A stretch of DNA of 64,000 bases from assembly GCF_000968375.1 (NCBI RefSeq), contig NZ_CP009933.1:2976001-3040000 (forward strand), given 5' to 3'. This DNA comes from Clostridium scatologenes (GTDB taxonomy: Bacteria > Bacillota > Clostridia > Clostridiales > Clostridiaceae). The translations under genes and the position numbers were made by a program. The first letter of the stretch is position 1, and each line of letters starts with the position of its first letter. Shown one piece after another: positions 25,899-34,773 of the stretch. The notes under the pieces are model-generated. The model had not been told where the DNA came from and did not search any database. It saw nothing but the letters and a program-made list of their open reading frames with translations.

Positions 25899-27212
25899 TT
25901 ACTCATCTTCTCTTAAAATATTTAAATTTTTTCCTTCCATAACTTTGTTCATATTTCTAACAGCACACATTTTTCCACACATAGTACATGTATGTTCATC
26001 TTCTGGTTTTGATTCTTCCCTATACCTTCTTGCTTTCTCTGGATCTATAGATAAATTAAATATTTTTTCCCAATTTAGTTCTCTTCTAGCCTTGCTCATA
26101 GCATTATCTAAGTCTCTTGCACCTTTTATTCCTTTGGCAATATCTCCTGCATGAGCTGCAATTTTGGTAGCTATAATTCCTTCTTTCATATCTTCTAAGT
26201 TTGGAAGTCTTAAATGCTCTGCTGGAGTTACATAACATAAGAAATCTGCTCCTGAAGATGCAGCTATTGCTCCTCCTATAGCTGATGTAATATGATCATA
26301 ACCAGGTGCTATATCTGTAACTAAAGGTCCTAGCACATAAAATGGTGCATTATGACATAATTTCTTTTCTAACTGCATATTTGCTTTTATTTCGTCTAAA
26401 CTCATATGCCCTGGTCCTTCTATCATAACTTGTACATTTCTCTTCCAAGCTCTTTTTGCAAGTTCTCCTAAAGTCATAAGTTCTTTAATCTGTGAAGCAT
26501 CTGTAGAATCTTTTATAGCACCTGGTCTGCAAGCATCTCCTAAGCTTATAGTCACATCGTATTTTTCACATATATCTAAAACTTTATCAAAATGCTTATA
26601 AAAAGGATTCTCTTTTCCGTTTAGTTCCATCCATGCATATATCAAGGCTCCTCCCCTAGATACTATGTTCATAAGCCTTTCATTTCTCTTAAAAACTGCT
26701 GCAGTTTCTCTATTTATACCTGCATGGATAGTCATAAAATCTACACCATTTTGCGCATGTTTTTCAATTACACCTAAAAGTTCTTCTTCAGTTATATCTT
26801 TTAATTCTTTGTCATAGAATCCTACTGCATCATACATAGGCACTGTACCTATCATAGCCGGTGACATTTCTACTAATTTAGTTCTGAATTCTTCAGTTTT
26901 TCCAAAGCAGCTTAAATCCATTATGGCTTCTGCTTTCATTTTTAAAGCTACCCTAGCTTTTTCCAATTCATCATCTACACAATTACAATCCTTTGAAATT
27001 CCTAAATTTACATTTATCTTAGTTTTAAGTCCCTGTCCTACACCTTCTGGATCTAATGCATTATGATTTTTATTAGCTGGTATTACAACTGCTCCCTGTG
27101 CAACTAATTCCATTAGCTGCAATGTTTCCATATTTTCTTTATCAGCTACTATCTTCATTTCTTTTGTAATTATGCCTTTCTTAGCAGCATCCATTTGTGT
27201 TGTGTAATTCAT
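25899..27212 (-). CDS. thiC: phosphomethylpyrimidine synthase ThiC
   Basis: About 437 residues from ATG 27212, with GGGAG nine bases upstream. It converts aminoimidazole ribotide to HMP-phosphate in thiamine synthesis by a radical-SAM mechanism. Family segments are ANKNHNALDPEGVGQGLKTKINVNLG, VMIEGPGHMSLDEI and the C-terminal cluster motif CTMCGKMCA. It is of the shorter bacterial form without the long N-terminal extension. It stands alone under a TPP riboswitch. Spacing in the Cys motif is C-x2-C-x3-C, slightly different from the usual C-x2-C-x4-C. Confidence 0.96.
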   Translation of the reverse strand: MNYTTQMDAAKKGIITKEMKIVADKENMETLQLMELVAQGAVVIPANKNHNALDPEGVGQGLKTKINVNLGISKDCNCVDDELEKARVALKMKAEAIMDLSCFGKTEEFRTKLVEMSPAMIGTVPMYDAVGFYDKELKDITEEELLGVIEKHAQNGVDFMTIHAGINRETAAVFKRNERLMNIVSRGGALIYAWMELNGKENPFYKHFDKVLDICEKYDVTISLGDACRPGAIKDSTDASQIKELMTLGELAKRAWKRNVQVMIEGPGHMSLDEIKANMQLEKKLCHNAPFYVLGPLVTDIAPGYDHITSAIGGAIAASSGADFLCYVTPAEHLRLPNLEDMKEGIIATKIAAHAGDIAKGIKGARDLDNAMSKARRELNWEKIFNLSIDPEKARRYREESKPEDEHTCTMCGKMCAVRNMNKVMEGKNLNILREDE

Positions 27213-27257
27213 TTTAAACATCTCCCTTAACATATTTTTCAAAAACTATGTTAAATA

Positions 27258-27335
27258 AAAAAGGAGGAGATTATAAATCTCCCTCATATCCATCTTTAAT
27301 ATAATAAAAAATGCAACCTTATAAAGTTGCATCTT
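27258..27335 (-). terminator. expression platform of the TPP riboswitch, two tandem terminators
   Basis: Minus strand: ATGCAAC...GTTGCAT followed by TTTTTT (27303-27335) and then GGAGAT...ATCTCC followed by TCCTTTTTT (27258-27287). Both lie between the aptamer and thiC, giving two successive stop points. The second stem holds an anti-Shine-Dalgarno-like GGAGG complement as well. Confidence 0.7.
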
Positions 27336-27339
27336 AAAA

Positions 27340-27440
27340 CTATATAAAGCTCTTCCCTACGCTAGAATTATCTAGATCAGGTATGAGGGTCAGAACTAAC
27401 AGTTCTATCTCAGCCTATTACATAGGCCCCCCTAGATTAT
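27340..27440 (-). ncRNA. TPP riboswitch (THI element)
   Basis: The minus strand contains CTGAGA in the P3 side (GGCTGAGATAGAAC) and ACCTGATCTAGATAATTC followed by TAGCGTAGGGA, the conserved THI-box signature. It precedes thiC and is followed by terminators, so it should shut off thiC when thiamine pyrophosphate is abundant. Confidence 0.95.
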
Positions 27441-27697
27441 TTAATTTTACATGTAAATTATATCATATATGTTTAATTTTTTCAATATTCAGATTCCATT
27501 AAATTTCACACAATTAAATTCGACATAATTATTTAATTTTTAATATAATAAAGTAATATTTAAATACTTAAAAATGAATTTTTGTAAATTTAATCATTTT
27601 AATTTTTCTTCTTACCTATTGAACTTTAAAGGATTACATTATAAAATAAATTATGACAAATTCTTTACACAAAAATAAAATTTATGAGGAATATATT

Positions 27698-28582
27698 ATG
27701 AAAAATTTTACTATTATTACAGATTCTTGCTGTGATTTACCAATAAGCTATATCAATAATTTAAAAATACCTTATGTTAGTCTTACTTGTAATTGCAAAG
27801 ATACAGAAACATTGGATGATTTTGGGGAAAGTTATCCTTTTAAAGACTTTTATGAAGATATGCGAAAAGGCGAAATGCCTAAAACTTCTCAACCTAGTAG
27901 CCATGCTTTTTATAACTCTTTTAAAAAAATTTTAGAACTCGGAAATGATATCCTCTATATTGGAGTTTCTAGTGGTCTAAGCGGAACTACTAGTGGTGCT
28001 CATATAGCTAATTGTATGTTAAAAGAAGAGTATCCTAATTCAAATATTCATATAATTGATATTTTAACAGCTTCTTTAGGACAAGGTATCATGGTTTTAC
28101 AAGCTTATGAAATGCAAAAATCCGGTAAAACCTTAAAGGAAATTATAGAATATTTAGAAAACATTAAACAGCAGCTAAATACTTATATTATTGTAGATGA
28201 TATCAATCATTTAAAAAGAGGTGGGAGAATATCTGCAACTTCTGCTTTTGTAGGTATGCTATTAAATATAAAACCATTCTTGACTATAAGCAATTTAGGT
28301 AAAGTTTTATCTATAGGAAAAATTAGAGGTAGAAAAAAAGCTTTATCTACTCTTTTTGAAAAATTTATTGAAAAAATAGAAAACCCTGAACAGCAAATTA
28401 TAGCAATTTCTCATGGCGATTGTATAGAAGATGCTTTAGCTCTAAAAACACTTATACTAAATAAGTTTAAAATTAAAGATGTAATTATAAATCACATTGG
28501 ACCTGTAGTTGGCGCTTATGGAGGCCCAGGTGCTCTGGCTTTATTCTTTTTAGGTAAAAAAAGAGAAATTCATGCAAACTAA
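27698..28582 (+). CDS. DegV family fatty-acid binding protein
   Basis: About 294 residues from ATG 27698 (GAGGA upstream; the earlier in-frame ATG has no site). FTIITDSCCDLPISYI, TSQPSSHAFYNSFKKIL, LYIGVSSGLSGTTSGA and DDINHLKRGGRISATSAFVG are DegV hallmarks; the latter three shape the fatty-acyl pocket. DegV/FakB proteins present fatty acids to a kinase for phospholipid synthesis. No fakA is in this window. Terminator follows at 28587-28632. Confidence 0.92.
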   Translation: MKNFTIITDSCCDLPISYINNLKIPYVSLTCNCKDTETLDDFGESYPFKDFYEDMRKGEMPKTSQPSSHAFYNSFKKILELGNDILYIGVSSGLSGTTSGAHIANCMLKEEYPNSNIHIIDILTASLGQGIMVLQAYEMQKSGKTLKEIIEYLENIKQQLNTYIIVDDINHLKRGGRISATSAFVGMLLNIKPFLTISNLGKVLSIGKIRGRKKALSTLFEKFIEKIENPEQQIIAISHGDCIEDALALKTLILNKFKIKDVIINHIGPVVGAYGGPGALALFFLGKKREIHAN

Positions 28583-28586
28583 AATA

Positions 28587-28632
28587 TTAAAACAAAGTAC
28601 AGGTAATCAAACTTGCCTGTACTTTATTTTTT
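28587..28632 (+). terminator. terminator of degV
   Basis: AAAGTACAGG ... CCTGTACTTT stem followed by ATTTTTTT. Confidence 0.8.
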
Positions 28633-28744
28633 TAACTTTTTGTATAATAAGTGGTTAATATTACATATAAGTAATTAATTTTCCTAAATAACCATGAATC
28701 AACCATAGATGTATTATCAAACTTCTGTTAAAATTAAAAACAAA

Positions 28745-28866
28745 TTGTGCCGAATCTCTAAAATGAGTACGGGGGACTAATTATCTTGGGGTGAATCTTC
28801 TTTAATAAGAAGTAGGGTGACTCTCAACCCGAACCCGTCAACTAACCTCGGAGGCAAAATGGAGGG
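28745..28866 (+). ncRNA. c-di-AMP riboswitch (ydaO/yuaA type)
   Basis: Conserved blocks GCCGAAT, GGGGGACT, TTGGGGTGAATC, AGGGTGA, AACCCGAACCCGTCA and CTAACCTCGGAGGC appear in order. They define the ydaO riboswitch, which turns off genes for cell-wall hydrolases and osmolyte transport when c-di-AMP is high. It precedes the LysM/SleB-type hydrolase gene, the textbook target. Confidence 0.95.
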
Positions 28867-28875
28867 ATAAATTTT

Positions 28876-29652
28876 ATGATTAATTTAAAAAAAATTAGAA
28901 ACTTAATATCAATTGCATCTTTATCTTTAATGATATGTACTCCAGTACAAGCTGCTAGTTATACTGTAACATCTGGAGATTCTCTTTACACTATAGGAAA
29001 GCTTTTTAATACAACGTATACATCTATCATGAAAGACAACAATCTTACAGACTCAGCAATATACCCAGGAAAAACACTTACTGTTCCTGGTTGCATTTAC
29101 ACTGTAAAAAGTGGAGATACTTTATATCTAATATCTCAAAAATATGGTGTGTCCATTTCTGATTTAAGACAAGCTAATAACAAATGGGACAACTATTTGA
29201 ACATTGGCGATAAACTTACTTTGCCTGGAATAACTTCATCAAATACAACAGCAACTTCTACTACAGAAGTTTCTAATACAAATTCGTATACAGCAAGTGA
29301 TTTAGATATTCTTTCTAGACTCATAATGGCTGAAGCTCAGGGTGAATCTTACAATGCTAAGGTAGCTGTAGGTGCTGTAGTATTAAATAGAGTTAAAGAT
29401 TCTCGTTTTCCAAAAACTATATCATCTGTAATATACGAAAAATCTGGTGGATATTATCAATTCACTCCAGTTGCAAATGGATGGATTAATAAATCTGCAT
29501 CAGCAGAATGTGTACAAGCTGCTAAAGATGCTCTTAACGGTATTGATCCATCTAAGGGAGCTTTCTACTATTTTGATGATAGTGCTACTAATCAATGGCT
29601 TTGGTCTAAACCATTAGCTACTAGAATAGGTAAATTAGTATTTGTCTATTAA
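28876..29652 (+). CDS. secreted cell-wall hydrolase, two LysM + SleB-type domain
   Basis: 258 residues. A signal peptide ends near PVQAAS; two LysM repeats follow (about residues 28-70, YTVTSGDSLYTIGKLFN, and about 75-117, YTVKSGDTLYLISQKYG). After a Ser/Thr linker comes a Hydrolase_2 domain (LIMAEAQGESYNAKVAVGAVVLNRV) with the probable catalytic Glu in AEAQGE. Such enzymes act as lytic transglycosylases on cortex or vegetative peptidoglycan. Control by the c-di-AMP riboswitch directly upstream fits a role in turgor-linked wall turnover. The A-type start has GGAGG at the riboswitch end. Confidence 0.95.
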   Translation: MINLKKIRNLISIASLSLMICTPVQAASYTVTSGDSLYTIGKLFNTTYTSIMKDNNLTDSAIYPGKTLTVPGCIYTVKSGDTLYLISQKYGVSISDLRQANNKWDNYLNIGDKLTLPGITSSNTTATSTTEVSNTNSYTASDLDILSRLIMAEAQGESYNAKVAVGAVVLNRVKDSRFPKTISSVIYEKSGGYYQFTPVANGWINKSASAECVQAAKDALNGIDPSKGAFYYFDDSATNQWLWSKPLATRIGKLVFVY

Positions 29653-29655
29653 ATT

Positions 29656-29716
29656 TAAATATAATAAAACACTATTGGTTTACTAAGAACTAATAAACCA
29701 ATAGTGTTTATTTTTA
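29656..29716 (+). terminator. terminator of the LysM hydrolase gene
   Basis: AAACACTATTGGTTTA ... TAAACCAATAGTGTTT stem followed by ATTTTT. The rest of 29717-30079 has no gene; it holds a perfect tandem repeat (29790-29833). Confidence 0.85.
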
Positions 29717-29789
29717 GTTATAAAATATATTAAATTTTAGTATATTTTTTATATTATACTTTAGTTTTATTAATAGCAACCTCATTTTT

Positions 29790-29833
29790 TAATCTTAATT
29801 TAATCACTTTATAATCTTAATTTAATCACTTTA
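29790..29833. repeat. exact 22-bp tandem duplication
   Basis: The same 22 bases (starting TAATCTTAATTTAATCAC) occur at 29790-29811 and 29812-29833 without a gap. It lies in an intergenic AT-rich stretch and probably reflects replication slippage. Confidence 0.9.
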
Positions 29834-30079
29834 CATCCCTTGCTTAATTTCATTATATGAATGAATTGATAAGTTGACACAGAAATTTTTATTTCATTTT
29901 TATTTAAAAATCGCAAAATTTCATTCACTTTTCTATACTACCTGCTTAAAATATTATTTACATTGCTTTAATTTAATTATATTATATAAGTGTAATCGTT
30001 TTATAGAAAATATATTAAATTAAAAATTATCAAAAAATTAACAAGAACAAATACTTAAAATTGAAAAGAGGTATTTTTA

Positions 30080-30850
30080 ATGGACTTAAGTTCAATAGAT
30101 TTTATGGATATGCATAATCATACTCTTTGGTCAGATGGAATTCACTCTCCAGAAAAAATAATTGAAAATGCTATAGAACATAACTTAACTGCAATAGGTA
30201 TATCTGATCACTTTCAAACTGATAAGTGTAATTCTGTGCCTACTGAAAACTTAGAAAACTATATAAAAAACTTAGAAGATTTAAAATTAAAATATAAAGA
30301 CTATATAGAAATATATTCTGGAATTGAAATATGCATGAACAGGGACTTATGTGATTTAAATAATTTACCCTATGATATGCTTAATAAATTAGATTATGTT
30401 CTTTTAGAATATATAGATTACTTTAAAAATAGTGTAAAGCTTAGCGAATTAGAAACATATACAAAGCATTTAAAATGTAATATTGGTTTAGCACATACTG
30501 ATTTACTTTGCTTGTATAAAAATTATGGATTGAATTTTTTGATAAATAAATTAAAAGAAAATAATCTGTTTTGGGAACTAAATGTAAATGAAGGTTATGA
30601 GTATTTTGATACCATAGTAAAATCTATAGATACTTGGAGAACTAAACGATTATTTAAATATTTGAAAAAAAATGATATAAAAATATCTGTTGGTTCAGAT
30701 ACTCATTGCCTTGATTATTATAATATAAGAAAGCTTAAAATAGGAAATATGTTATCCAAACATAAATCTATTAAAATTCTAAAATATGATTGCTCTATTT
30801 CAACAGCTATGGAATTTGGAAATAATATAACAAGCCATTATGGTATATAA
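30080..30850 (+). CDS. PHP domain phosphoesterase
   Basis: 256 residues. The metal-binding motifs of the PHP fold are visible: DMHNHTLWSDG (HxH), ISDHF, EIYSGIEIC, GLAHTDLL and the late SVGSDTHCL. It resembles histidinol-phosphatase-like PHP proteins (HisK family) but no his genes are near, so it may act on another phosphoester. AAAAGAGG lies before the ATG. A terminator with arms AAAGCTTAGAA/TTCTAAGCTTTTTT follows at 30885-30916. Confidence 0.85.
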   Translation: MDLSSIDFMDMHNHTLWSDGIHSPEKIIENAIEHNLTAIGISDHFQTDKCNSVPTENLENYIKNLEDLKLKYKDYIEIYSGIEICMNRDLCDLNNLPYDMLNKLDYVLLEYIDYFKNSVKLSELETYTKHLKCNIGLAHTDLLCLYKNYGLNFLINKLKENNLFWELNVNEGYEYFDTIVKSIDTWRTKRLFKYLKKNDIKISVGSDTHCLDYYNIRKLKIGNMLSKHKSIKILKYDCSISTAMEFGNNITSHYGI

Positions 30851-30884
30851 ATTTTAGGATATTCTTATTATTTTTTCTCAGACT

Positions 30885-30917
30885 TTAAAGCTTAGAAGTT
30901 TTCTAAGCTTTTTTATT
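30885..30917 (+). terminator. terminator of the PHP gene
   Basis: AAAGCTTAGAA, short loop, TTCTAAGCTTTTTTA. No gene lies between here and 31150. Confidence 0.8.
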
Positions 30918-31149
30918 ATCTTTTTTTTAAATTCAAAATATGATATTATTATCGTACTTATAAAAAATGCAATATATAGCCAAGCTTAAATTAATATTTT
31001 AATTGTTCAAAATTGCTCGATAAATGAATATTTGTATTTATTCAAATGATTATTATACATAAAACTATTTGTTTTTAAGATACTAATTAAATATTTACAT
31101 AACTTTATAAATTAAAATACAATTCTTTTGATTTAGGAGGTTATTTTTT

Positions 31150-31759
31150 TTGAAGTACATATTTGGTAAAAATAAAAAAAACATTAATAAAGAAATAATA
31201 ACTTATAATGATGAAAAAGCTAAAGCATTTTTAAATACTTATAATATGAAAATTGGAAAAAACAAAACATTAAGTCCTAAACTATTAGATAAATTAACCA
31301 AGGAAGCTTTAATTGCTAGATCTATGAGATGTGTGTATCTTGTAGATAATTTCATAATCAAAACTTCATCAGATGCTACTGGAACTAAACTTCCTATAGG
31401 AGCAGATCAATGTCTTAATGAATTCAATATATTCCATTCAAATGATCATAGACTTAAAATTTTCAAAGATATTCTTTGTCCTGTATATGCTATATTATGA
31501 AAGTAAATTTATATATCTTACAGTTCATAAATATATAACATCCTTATCTCTAAATAACAATTACCATAAAACTATATACAGTTATATAAAAAATGGTCAT
31601 AGCTTTCCAAATGAAACTATTTTTTTTAACCTCCTTGAGGAATTCAAGAAACTTTGGGTAACAGATTCAGAGGAACTTCAAAATGAATATTGTAAAATAA
31701 GTACCTTTGGTTATGATGAAAATAGAAACTTATTAATACTTGACTATGGAATGTTGTAA
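31150..31759 (+). pseudogene. frameshifted gene of unknown function (about 200 aa)
   Basis: The first frame starts at TTG/ATG-type start near 31150 after TTAGGAGG and reads to TGA 31498-31500. A second frame overlapping from about 31418 reads on to 31759. At 31485-31500 the first frame gives CPVYAIL and the other gives YESKFIYLTVHKY; dropping one T in the run near 31494 would join them as CPVYAIYESKFIYL. So this is one gene broken by one inserted base (mutation or sequencing error). The joined protein shows kinase-like flavour (MRCVYLVDNFIIKTS near the start, LLILDYGML at the end) but I cannot assign a family. Confidence 0.6.
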
Positions 31760-31988
31760 AAATTATAGTATTATATATTTATTTCATTAATATTTCTCTA
31801 AATTAGCTAATTTTATCGTTATATCATATATTTCTTACTTTTAAGACTACACCAAACACTGGGAAATGTGATATGATATTATATAATATGAAATTCTTAT
31901 ATCCATTAATTTTTAGTTGCTCAATTCAGAAATTAATTAAGCTATTACATTTTAGTACATTTGGTATTTGTGATGGGGGGGAAATATC

Positions 31989-32027
31989 TTGAAAAAAGAT
32001 ATTATTAAAACATGGACAAGGAACTAG
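31989..32027 (+). CDS. possible 12-codon leader peptide overlapping the sigma factor start
   Basis: A TTG eight bases after GGGGGGG opens MKKDIIKTWTRN and stops at TAG 32027, overlapping the sigma factor ATG (32012) in another frame. The sigma gene has no ribosome binding site of its own, so reinitiation could couple the two. It might also reflect an indel in the true N-terminus. Confidence 0.3.
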   Translation: MKKDIIKTWTRN

Positions 32028-32533
32028 AAAGATTAATGAACGACTATGGAGATGATGTACTAAGAATTGCTTACATGTACCTTAAGGACAAGTATTTAGC
32101 CGAAGATGTTTTTCAAGAAGTATTTATAAAAGTCTATAAGAATTTTTACAAGTTTGAAAAGAGAAGTAGTGAAAAAACATGGATTATGACTATTACCATG
32201 AATGCCTGCAAAGATATATTAAGAAATTCATGGTTTAAAAGGGTATTTGCATTTGACTATACTGACAACCCTTCAATAGCTGACAATTATGTAGATGCCA
32301 ATATAGATAATGAAGTTATTAATTCAATTCAATATGAAAAATTATTGAATGAAGTTATGAATTTACCTCATAAATATAAAGAGCCTATACTACTTTATTA
32401 TTACGAGGAACTATCTACTACGGATATAAGTAAAATTTTAAACGTACCAGAAGCAACGATTCGTAGTCGACTTTTTCGTGCCAGAAAAATGTTAAAATTT
32501 AATATAGATGGGAAGATTGAATATGAAGGATAA
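32012..32533 (+). CDS. ECF-type RNA polymerase sigma factor
   Basis: 173 residues with region 2 (DVLRIAYMYLKDKYLAEDVFQEVFIKVYKNF, then TWIMTITMNACKDILR) and region 4 (LPHKYKEPILLYYYEELSTTDISKILNVPEATIRSRLFRARKML). These define the ECF (sigma-70 group 4) family, close to SigV/SigM-like types. It is followed with overlap by a membrane protein gene, probably its anti-sigma partner. A TGAAAC-N17-CGTCTA promoter at 33454-33482 is a likely target. Confidence 0.93.
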   Translation: MDKELERLMNDYGDDVLRIAYMYLKDKYLAEDVFQEVFIKVYKNFYKFEKRSSEKTWIMTITMNACKDILRNSWFKRVFAFDYTDNPSIADNYVDANIDNEVINSIQYEKLLNEVMNLPHKYKEPILLYYYEELSTTDISKILNVPEATIRSRLFRARKMLKFNIDGKIEYEG

Positions 32534-33437
32534 TATGGAATATTTTAAAGAGGCATCAAATTTGCTCCTTAAAGACATTCATACTACTGAAAAATTAAAG
32601 AAAATGACTTTAGAAAAATGTAAAAGTCAAAAAAAGAATAGGATAAAACCTATTCTTGCTACGGTGGCTTCTGTAGCTTTTTTAATAATGGGATTTACAT
32701 ATAATTACTTCTTTAATAATTCAACTATACCTCGTAATTATGTAGATAATAATGAGCAACAATATAAAAATTCTAATGATAGTGAAAAAGTTAAAGAAGC
32801 TTCAAAAACAAAAAGCACTAATGAATTGGCTAAATCTGTAAATGATTCTTCAAAAAATAAAGGTGAATCTACTACTTCTGATATTAGTAAAGTAGATGAT
32901 AACTCAAACAAAAACAATACCAATACTACCAATTCAGCAGATAGTATTGCTGGTTCGTTTAAGAGTCCAAGTAGTAATTCTTCATCTGTAAACTCAACAC
33001 AAAGCCCTTTGCCACCAAATGAAAATTTCAGTGGTAAAGAATCCTATAAGGGACTTCAAGGTATAGCTTCACCACAGAAAAATTTAGATATGGCAACTGC
33101 TGAAAAATATTTTGAAAGTAAAATCATAACTCCATCTTATGTTCCAGATGGTTTTAATCTTACAGATATATCAATTCCAGATGCAAAATTAAAATGTATT
33201 AAATTAAAATACAGTTCAGATTCTTCATATTTTGAAATATATGAAAGTAAAAACTTATCAAATTTAGATGGATCTAAAACTGTATATATTAATTCTAACA
33301 AAGCTTATATTAATTATGCGAAGGACAGTAAGTCTGCCACTACACAGATAGTATGGACAAACAATAATGTACAATATTATTTATCTAGCACTTTGCCAGA
33401 GGATTCGTTGATAAACATAGCTAAGTCTATTAATTAA
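32523..33437 (+). CDS. membrane-anchored partner of the ECF sigma factor (DUF4367-like)
   Basis: About 304 residues from ATG 32523, overlapping the sigma gene by 11 bases. Residues 1-40 are cytoplasmic, one membrane segment follows (ILATVASVAFLIMGFTYNYFF), then a long Ser/Asn/Lys/Thr-rich, low-complexity linker (about residues 60-170), then a globular extracellular domain (LDMATAEKYFESKIITPSYVPDGF..YFEIYES..AYINYAKDS) like DUF4367. The N-terminal part would bind the sigma factor; the outer domain would sense envelope signals. Topology is visible; anti-sigma function is inferred from gene order. Confidence 0.8.
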   Translation: MKDNMEYFKEASNLLLKDIHTTEKLKKMTLEKCKSQKKNRIKPILATVASVAFLIMGFTYNYFFNNSTIPRNYVDNNEQQYKNSNDSEKVKEASKTKSTNELAKSVNDSSKNKGESTTSDISKVDDNSNKNNTNTTNSADSIAGSFKSPSSNSSSVNSTQSPLPPNENFSGKESYKGLQGIASPQKNLDMATAEKYFESKIITPSYVPDGFNLTDISIPDAKLKCIKLKYSSDSSYFEIYESKNLSNLDGSKTVYINSNKAYINYAKDSKSATTQIVWTNNNVQYYLSSTLPEDSLINIAKSIN

Positions 33438-33453
33438 AAAACATAAAAACTTT

Positions 33454-33482
33454 TGAAACATTTTATAATATGATTACGTCTA
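33454..33482 (+). promoter_or_regulatory. putative ECF sigma promoter
   Basis: TGAAAC (33454-33459), 17-bp spacer, CGTCTA (33477-33482). This matches the ECF consensus (GAAAC ... CGTC) used by SigW/SigV-like factors. It lies between the sigma/anti-sigma pair and the secreted PrcB-like gene. Confidence 0.65.
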
Positions 33483-33517
33483 ATTCAATATACGGAGGAA
33501 GTTCTATATATTTATTA

Positions 33518-33552
33518 TTTTAATAGGGTATATTTCTTGTACCCTATTAAAA
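33518..33552 (+). promoter_or_regulatory. perfect 13-bp hairpin in the leader of the secreted PrcB-like gene
   Basis: TTTTAATAGGGTA, 9-nt loop, TACCCTATTAAAA. It lies within the presumed transcript starting from the ECF promoter. No T-run follows, so it may stabilise the leader or act as a sigma-pair terminator on the A/T-flanked stem. Confidence 0.5.
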
Positions 33553-33637
33553 TGGCGTTTGACTAATTTAGAATTTTAAAAATACATTTATTTTGTATTT
33601 AATTAACTAAAGGATTATTTTCAGGGAGGTCCCATTA

Positions 33638-34723
33638 ATGAGAAAAAAATTTTTAATATCCACGTGTATTGCTTTAAGCATAGGTTTAGTATACATGCCA
33701 TCCAAAGCAAGTGCTAAAATTTTGTCAAAAAATACAAATTCTATTGAAACAAAAACATATTCTATGATTTACAATAAAGTTAATTTTCATACTATATCAC
33801 AGGATGATGCCCCTAGTGATTTGATGAAAAAAATTGAACTTTATAAAGGTAATGAAGGCTTTGTTTCTTATACTGATAGTTCTTCTAATAAGTCATATAT
33901 AGCTGTTATGGCTGGTGAAAAGCCTACTTATGGCTACGGAATTACAGTAAAAGCTGTAGAAAATTCTAAGCAAGAAGTAAATGTATTAGTTGGAGAAACT
34001 TCTCCAGATAATAATGCTATATTACCTCAAATAGTAAGTTATCCTTATACTATAATAGAAACAGATATTCCATTAAATAATATAACAGTAAAAAATTCTA
34101 ATGGAAAAAATTATAGCTATTATGATATTCAAAGAAGTTTCCAACCTATAATTGGTATATCCTGGGTTTCAGGTAATTTGAAAAATATATATAAAGAAAA
34201 TAATTTTATATTTTTGGAAGTTCAAAACTCTAACAAAGTATCACAATTCTTCTACCTTAACGATAATGAAGAAAGTGAAAATAAAATTAAAGATTTAAAA
34301 TTAAATAGTAATGTTACTATAAAATACGCATTAGGAACTCCACAAAAATATAATAATAACTCTTCTTTTCCATTAACAGAAATATTATTGCCTATTGATA
34401 AATCATCTTTTACTGACTCTAAATGGCAAGATTTAAGTCTACAAAAAAGCTTAGACAAAAATATGCAATTGACATTATATTATGATAAAGAACTTGAAAA
34501 AGAAAATGTAAGCAACACAAATATATATGTAGTGGATAATGATGGAACTAGAATTCCTACTGAAGCAACTTTATCTGACGATAAAAAATCTATAAGAATT
34601 ATTCCTTTGAAACCTTATGTTGCTAATCAAACTTATTATCTATTTATAACAAGTGATGTTACCTCTAATATTAAGGTTTCTAATCAAGGCTACAGAATGC
34701 AATTTGAAGTATCGGTTCAATAG
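33638..34723 (+). CDS. secreted protein with PrcB-like and Ig-like (SbsA/Big_5) domains
   Basis: 361 residues. The signal peptide (MRKKFLISTCIALSIGLVY..SKASA) has cleavage near residue 27. Residues about 85-140 (YIAVMAGEKPTYGYGITVKAVE..VNVLVGETSP..PYTIIETD) match the PrcB C-terminal domain, which in Treponema contacts a serine protease. Residues about 255-360 (DKNMQLTLYYDKELEKENVSNTNIYVVDNDG..IRIIPLKPYVANQTYYLFIT) match Ig-like Big_5 domains of wall-attached proteins. Strong site GGGAGG before the ATG. The ECF promoter upstream suggests envelope-stress induction. Confidence 0.85.
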   Translation: MRKKFLISTCIALSIGLVYMPSKASAKILSKNTNSIETKTYSMIYNKVNFHTISQDDAPSDLMKKIELYKGNEGFVSYTDSSSNKSYIAVMAGEKPTYGYGITVKAVENSKQEVNVLVGETSPDNNAILPQIVSYPYTIIETDIPLNNITVKNSNGKNYSYYDIQRSFQPIIGISWVSGNLKNIYKENNFIFLEVQNSNKVSQFFYLNDNEESENKIKDLKLNSNVTIKYALGTPQKYNNNSSFPLTEILLPIDKSSFTDSKWQDLSLQKSLDKNMQLTLYYDKELEKENVSNTNIYVVDNDGTRIPTEATLSDDKKSIRIIPLKPYVANQTYYLFITSDVTSNIKVSNQGYRMQFEVSVQ

Positions 34724-34768
34724 AAAAAGGAGTACTTATGAACTTATAAGTTCATAAGTACTCCTTTT
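34724..34768. terminator. bidirectional terminator between the PrcB-like gene and dut
   Basis: AAAAAGGAGTACTTATGAAC, TTATA loop, and its exact complement ending in TTTTTT form a 20-bp stem with A-run and T-run on opposite sides, so it serves both converging genes. Confidence 0.9.
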
Positions 34769-34773
34769 TTATA

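Noticed and set aside
29790..29833. CRISPR-like repeat
   Set aside because: Two directly adjoining copies without spacers; a simple tandem duplication.
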